DNA of 64,000 nt from Eukaryota sp. TZLM1-RC (taxonomy: Eukaryota; Metamonada: BaSk clade). The position numbers and the translations under genes are program-made. The notes beneath the pieces were generated by a model. That model saw only the letters and a program-made list of their open reading frames with translations. It searched no databases and was not told where the DNA came from. The stretch covers positions 2,646,550-2,710,549 of the forward strand of contig JAUPSS010000004.1 in NCBI GenBank assembly GCA_040285825.1, written 5' to 3'. Each line of letters begins with the position of its first letter. The stretch's first letter is position 1. Below are positions 59,654 to 64,000 of this stretch, piece by piece.

Positions 59654-60291
59654 TTTTTGTTTTTTATTGAGCTTCTTGTTTCACAAATAGTGAATAACCA
59701 AAGTTTCTTTAACAATACATTTGAATGAAATCTCTGCTTCTGTTTTTCACGGTTCAAATTGAAGAAACAAAGAATTGAATGACAACAAGGTTTTTAAGCA
59801 ACATTAAATTCAAATTTAATAACTCAGTGTTCTTCATTATGATTTCTTGGAATAACGGTGTTTCTTTTATACTTTATAATCTCAATTATTGTTTGTAACA
59901 ATGTTTGTAGTGTAGTTAAATCTTTTCATCAATCTATTCGTTACCACTTTACACAAAAAGGCAAAGGTTGGTTCAATGCTTAATACCAGTATTAACTGGC
60001 ATTGACTGGTGCTTGATCCATTTTCTTCCAAGTTGAAACCTTTTTTGATACTTTTCATTTCTCCAATATATCAACTGTATGTGCCCATTTATATTGCTCA
60101 GTTTCAGCTTGGCTACGTCACGTGTTTTACAAATTCTTTTATAAAGATCCAATAAATTCAACGAAAAATAACTTAAATAATCAAACTTCACGACAAAAAT
60201 TTATTTAACATCAAAATTTGATAAATTTACGCTCATACCCCCAAAATTTAATTAAACCAACTAATTTGTACAAAAACCCTTATAAAAACCC

Positions 60292-61625
60292 CTAAGTATG
60301 GTAACCTCTTTGTGTAATCCAACCCCGAGGATATTGTCAATGGTAAGTCATTAGGATTAATCATTGAAACTACTTTATTCGAAGGAGTCCAGGCTTGTAC
60401 ATCATGACCAGCACAAGAGAGCGTTAAATTGGGTACATCACTATGCATGGATATATCAGAAACTCCTTCATTATGCCCACCATGTACAAAGAGCAAATCT
60501 GATGGTACGCCTTCTTTGCCTTTTCACTCTTTGCATATGAAAGATCCCAATAGCAAACCATACCATTGACATCTCCTGTCACCACTATGCTTTCATCACA
60601 CGGGGAGCAACAAAGAGATAGAATTTCAGCATCATGAAATTCCAACGAATGCAAAGGCTTTCCTTCAGATAAGTTCCGGGTGTCCATTAGCTCCACAACG
60701 CCATTTTCCCTGCAACCAACAACATTGGATCACGAAACTCACACCATTGTACACAGTTGAGCTCCAGGTTTCTTCCACCGTTATTAACCTTACAGCTCTC
60801 TTTAGGCCCTTCTAGATTAGGAGCACGTAGATCCCAAAACGCCAGCATTGAGTTATCATCGACAGCAGCGAGAATACTAGAGGCTCGGGGTTGGAAAGCT
60901 ACGTCTCCAATGGCGCTATCATGCCAGCCACCAAAGGAAAGAAACGGCGGGACGATTGAATTGAGAGGATCACCTACATCCCAGACAAGGATAAGACCGT
61001 CATTGCCTGATGAAGCAACGATTGATTGGTCATGATTGGTCCTTGCCCAATCAAGCCCAAACCCTTCCTTAAAATGCCCAGTTAGCGTCAACAAAGGAGA
61101 CACTTCATCATCTTTTGATTGGAAACGTGAACGTTGAGGATTAGGGTTAGGGTTAGAATCACGACTGGGAATGTCAAAGAGAAGAACATCTGGGTGGGTA
61201 GTGTAGGCAGCAGCTAAAGATCCCTCAACGTTGGACCTCACTTTGTTAACTTCACCCGTGACTTTCATTGTACTGGTAATGGTCATGTTAGCAACATCTC
61301 CGTAACCAGGAATGACTGGGACAGAGTGGGGGTCGAGGTCATGCATTTGGGAACCCTTTATGTGGTTTTCAGGGGGAAGAGTGACTTCGCAGAGTTGAAG
61401 AAAACTCGAATCGTCAGATTCTGAGAAGTAAGTGCCACTTATGAATCTACATGTAGGGGAGTTCTTTTCAGTGTTGAGATGACAACCAGGAAGCCATTGG
61501 AGAGAGTAGGAGGGACATTCAAAGGTTTGAGAGAAGAAAAAGTCATAGAGATGTGGTACGTTCTGCTTCCATATGGTGTACTCATCCCCCGCTCCTGAAG
61601 GTCTAGAAGGGGATGTCTCAGACAT
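60292..61625 (-). CDS. RBBP4: RBBP4-like WD40 protein, copy 3 (frameshifted)
   Basis: The best copy for the N-terminal two thirds: from ATG 61625 the frame is open for ~312 codons to 60687, through the N-terminal helix and four to five WD40 blades. A base missing from the T run near 60705 closes it; the last blades continue in the next frame (60424-60696), broken again near 60515. It shows that the gene starts M-S-E-T-S-P-S-R-P and that the breaks in copy 1 are not shared. Confidence 0.7.
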
Positions 61626-61767
61626 ATGCTGAAGAGAAATCAAGTGTTGGCTCTGAGAATTTCACACAAAGTGAATATTGAATAAATATCCCTAATAATT
61701 GTGTAAACTTCTCAGCACCAAGGGTTAGTATACACTAAACACCTTGGAAATACGTTGATTAAAACAG

Positions 61768-63637
61768 CTACTGCTGTCTTCTTAGACGTCTCACACGCCT
61801 TGGCCTTCTGAATGGTTCTGGCCTAGTACCAGTGAAATACTCACTAATTGCAATCTCCAGCTGGTTTCTGGAGGCTGAGATGTCTCTAGACCAGTTGGTC
61901 TGACATCGAGGGCAATCGAACTTCGCGTTATTTACCCTTCCGTCATCATGATAGATCTTTCTATGAAAGACCTTACAGCAATTCACATTTGCTGAGGTCA
62001 TAAACTCGTCCCCGACTTTGACGTTTTCAAAGTGTTTTTTTGATTTGTTTGAGAAATCTCTTTCGGGGATTTCACAGATTGACGTGATGGACCACCACCG
62101 CCATTGCCGAACCAAACTATAGTGTTTCTTCCTTCAGATAAGCGTTTAATTTTGTTAATAAAACTAGTTAGTCTCTTTTTGTCTTCGTATGAAGAAATCA
62201 AACTTATTTCTTCTCAGCTTTTTTTCTTGCACCACGCTGCAAATTTCCAGACATAATTGAAGCATATTCAGGCTCTTCCTCAGATTCAGGAACATAAGGT
62301 AAACTTATTTCAATCAGATACTCTTGGAAGCTCTGAGCGGAATAAGTGTTAGGAGTTGCTTGAGTGAGAGGAGGGGGGTGATTTAGTCTTCGTTCTTTTG
62401 GATTCAGTAGCAGTCCAGAACGTTCAAAAACAGTAGCAGAATTTCGGAAAGAACCAGCAGTCCAACCACAAAGATTGCTGTGGTTGGGATCAATGGCTAC
62501 AAAAAACAAATTTTCATCAGGATCTCTGTAATTGGGCTGTTGTTCCACTGGTAACCGCGGTCTTCTCTGTGGATTTGCTGTTGTATGGACATTGGATTTT
62601 CGTTTCCTTTCAGAGTTATGAAAATCATAATTTCCAGAGGCTCGCCTGGGTTCAAATTCCGCTTTATTTGGCCTATTATAAGTTTTTCTTTCCTTCTGGG
62701 TAAACGTAAACCGCAAGGAATCACCATTCGAAAAAATGGTATAGTTAATAAATTTCGATTTATTAAAAAACCGATAAGGGTTGTTCAGAAGCTCTTTGTT
62801 TGCATTTAGTTTTGTGAAATAAGCTTCTGCTTCTTTAGTCAAGCTGCAGAAGCACGGAGACCAACTGGACAGCGGAGAGAGAGAGTGCCTTTTCATCACA
62901 TCAGGGCAGTTATCTTCTAAAAAAGATAAAATGTTCAAGCCAGATTGAACGATTGTTGCAGCAGACTCCATATTGATGGGAAACCGTTCGTTTCTTATTG
63001 AATTTTCGAACAAATTTTGACCGCCACCAATATAGGCGTTGGCTGTCATATTGAGCCAATGGACCAAGATATGCTGGTGTATTTCTTGATACCATTGTAA
63101 AATTGACTCATCTGGCTGAATCCCTTGAAGTACACAGTCGGCGTATTTCTTGGGCCAGGGGCAATTTAGAAACTGGGCACAGCTTTTGAAAAAATTGCGT
63201 TTCCAGACGACAGGGCCGTCAGCAAGCAACTGACAAAAGGCTTCTCGCAGTTGGATGGCTCGACTGCCAAGAAGAGTGGAGAGACACCAAAATCTACCAC
63301 CGTCGGCTGAGGTGGTTTCATTCAGCGGTCGCCAGGGCCAAAAGTGCTGAACAAGGTGTTGCAGCGCTTGGTAAACCAAAGGATGGTTTTCAAATGGCCT
63401 CCTTTGTTTAGGTTCACTTTGGCAAACAAAGTCGAAACAGAGGCTCCAGAACTGGCTTTGAGTAAGCCACATAGAGTGTTCTGGGTATTGGAGCACAAAG
63501 AGTCGTGCTAGGTGAGTAGCATGAGCTCCAATACTAGCAAGAACTTGGAACTGGCGTTCCATAGCTTCTTGTGCCTCTGAGTCGAAGAACTGGTTGACAG
63601 ACGCTCCCACAGTTGTAGTTTGTAGAACGTTATCCAT
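61768..63637 (-). CDS. Fanzor nuclease, copy 3 (N-terminal and nuclease parts in one frame)
   Basis: From ATG 63637 one frame covers the N-terminal domain and the first half of the nuclease part to 62204 (~478 codons), because a CT run near 62880 is 2 nt longer than in copies 1 and 2. The joined residues around that point (S-P-L-S-S-W-S-P) differ from those of the other copies. A longer T run near 62218 then shifts the frame; the C-terminal RuvC/zinc part is open in 61768-62115. The copy supports a single ~620-residue Fanzor protein. Confidence 0.65.
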
Positions 63638-64000
63638 GGCAGTCAACACAGAACGGAAACAGTCAGAAATGATTGAAAATTTGTTTACTAAAATTGAAAA
63701 TTTGTTGAAGTCAATCAATCTTATAGTTGTCAATTCAAAGTAAAGTTAGTTACAAGTGTTTATTAATGAGACATATCGTTCAAGATTACTTTCTGAATAT
63801 TTTCCTTTCTTCAGACAAGAACTACATGTTACAAAAGTTGGTGAGTGGAGTTTGGTTGGGTTGTCATCATTGCCCAGATTCGTAATTGAATTTCATTTCA
63901 TCACTTACAACATTTCATCACTTACTCTACTACGAACCTTCTCCTACGAATCCTTGCTTGCAGCTACTACCACTCTTTATGTCGGAAATTGAGAATCACT
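63638..64000. other. Fanzor upstream region, copy 3, to window end
   Basis: Matches 51731-52093. No gene; the window ends inside the repeat. Confidence 0.5.

Larger units (their letters stand above)
59038..64000 (+). repeat. Copy 3 of the ~5.2 kb segment, same orientation as copy 1
   Basis: Matches 47115 to about 52093 and runs to the window end. It shares with copy 2 single-base losses absent from copy 1 (near 59081 and 59091), so it derives from copy 2 or from the same molecule. Confidence 0.9.

Noticed and set aside
1-64000. CRISPR arrays, operons, bacterial-type promoters
   Set aside because: The sequence is eukaryotic; no regularly spaced repeats of that kind were seen.

Overview
ORGANISM. 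The window looks like nuclear DNA of an AT-rich, flagellated protist. IFT74 is an intraflagellar transport subunit, so the organism builds cilia or flagella. The genes read mostly as single uninterrupted exons, use the standard code (TAA, TAG and TGA all end conserved ORFs), and lie 0.3-2 kb apart. ORC5, ALG8, RBBP4/MSI1, a Qc-SNARE and an ethanolamine/choline kinase are ordinary eukaryotic genes. I cannot name the lineage; a heterolobosean-like flagellate is only a guess.

LAYOUT. 1-9200 is almost all decayed mobile DNA: pogo-like transposase pieces, two internally deleted hAT elements whose terminal repeats and 8-bp target duplications can be read, 5'-truncated LINE copies and a tRNA-like block. 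9200-25500 is gene-bearing: a CUE-BTB gene, two unassigned genes, a Qc-SNARE, an RCC1-LRR gene, a proline-rich ORF, IFT74 and a broken BTB paralogue, with LINE and Fanzor remnants between them. 26300-30200 holds a gag-only mini LTR retrotransposon, another LINE copy and a duplicated ORC5 tail. 30700-42300 holds an ethanolamine/choline kinase, a bacterial-type CPBP protease, ORC5 and a RING-kinase-LRR protein. 43700-46250 is a nested transposon pile: a Fanzor remnant split by a mini LTR retrotransposon, whose left LTR is itself split by a solo LTR. 46254-64000 holds ALG8, RBBP4 and a near-complete Fanzor gene, then the same ~5.2 kb segment again inverted, then again in the first orientation.

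MAIN OBSERVATIONS. (1) A Fanzor gene (eukaryotic TnpB-like RNA-guided nuclease family) is present in three copies, with at least four older Fanzor remnants elsewhere. In all five contexts the Fanzor 3' end lies directly upstream of, and on the same strand as, a host gene start: RCC1-LRR, the proline-rich ORF, ORC5, ALG8 and RBBP4. One remnant is open in frame into ORC5. (2) Two families of very small LTR retrotransposons, with 142-bp and ~92-bp LTRs, gag-like content only and apparent 4-bp target duplications. (3) A LINE lineage with a CCHC-plus-restriction-like-endonuclease C-terminus, present only as 5'-truncated copies, several of them mosaics of opposite orientation. (4) A palindromic triplication whose second hinge is a 25-nt loop flanked by 6-bp microhomology. 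Shared single-base losses in copies 2 and 3 make a fold-back or contig-end artefact a serious possibility, so copy number there should not be trusted.

HOW THE GENES RELATE. There are no operons. The host genes are unrelated housekeeping or signalling functions; the common thread is repeated mobile-element insertion at their 5' ends.
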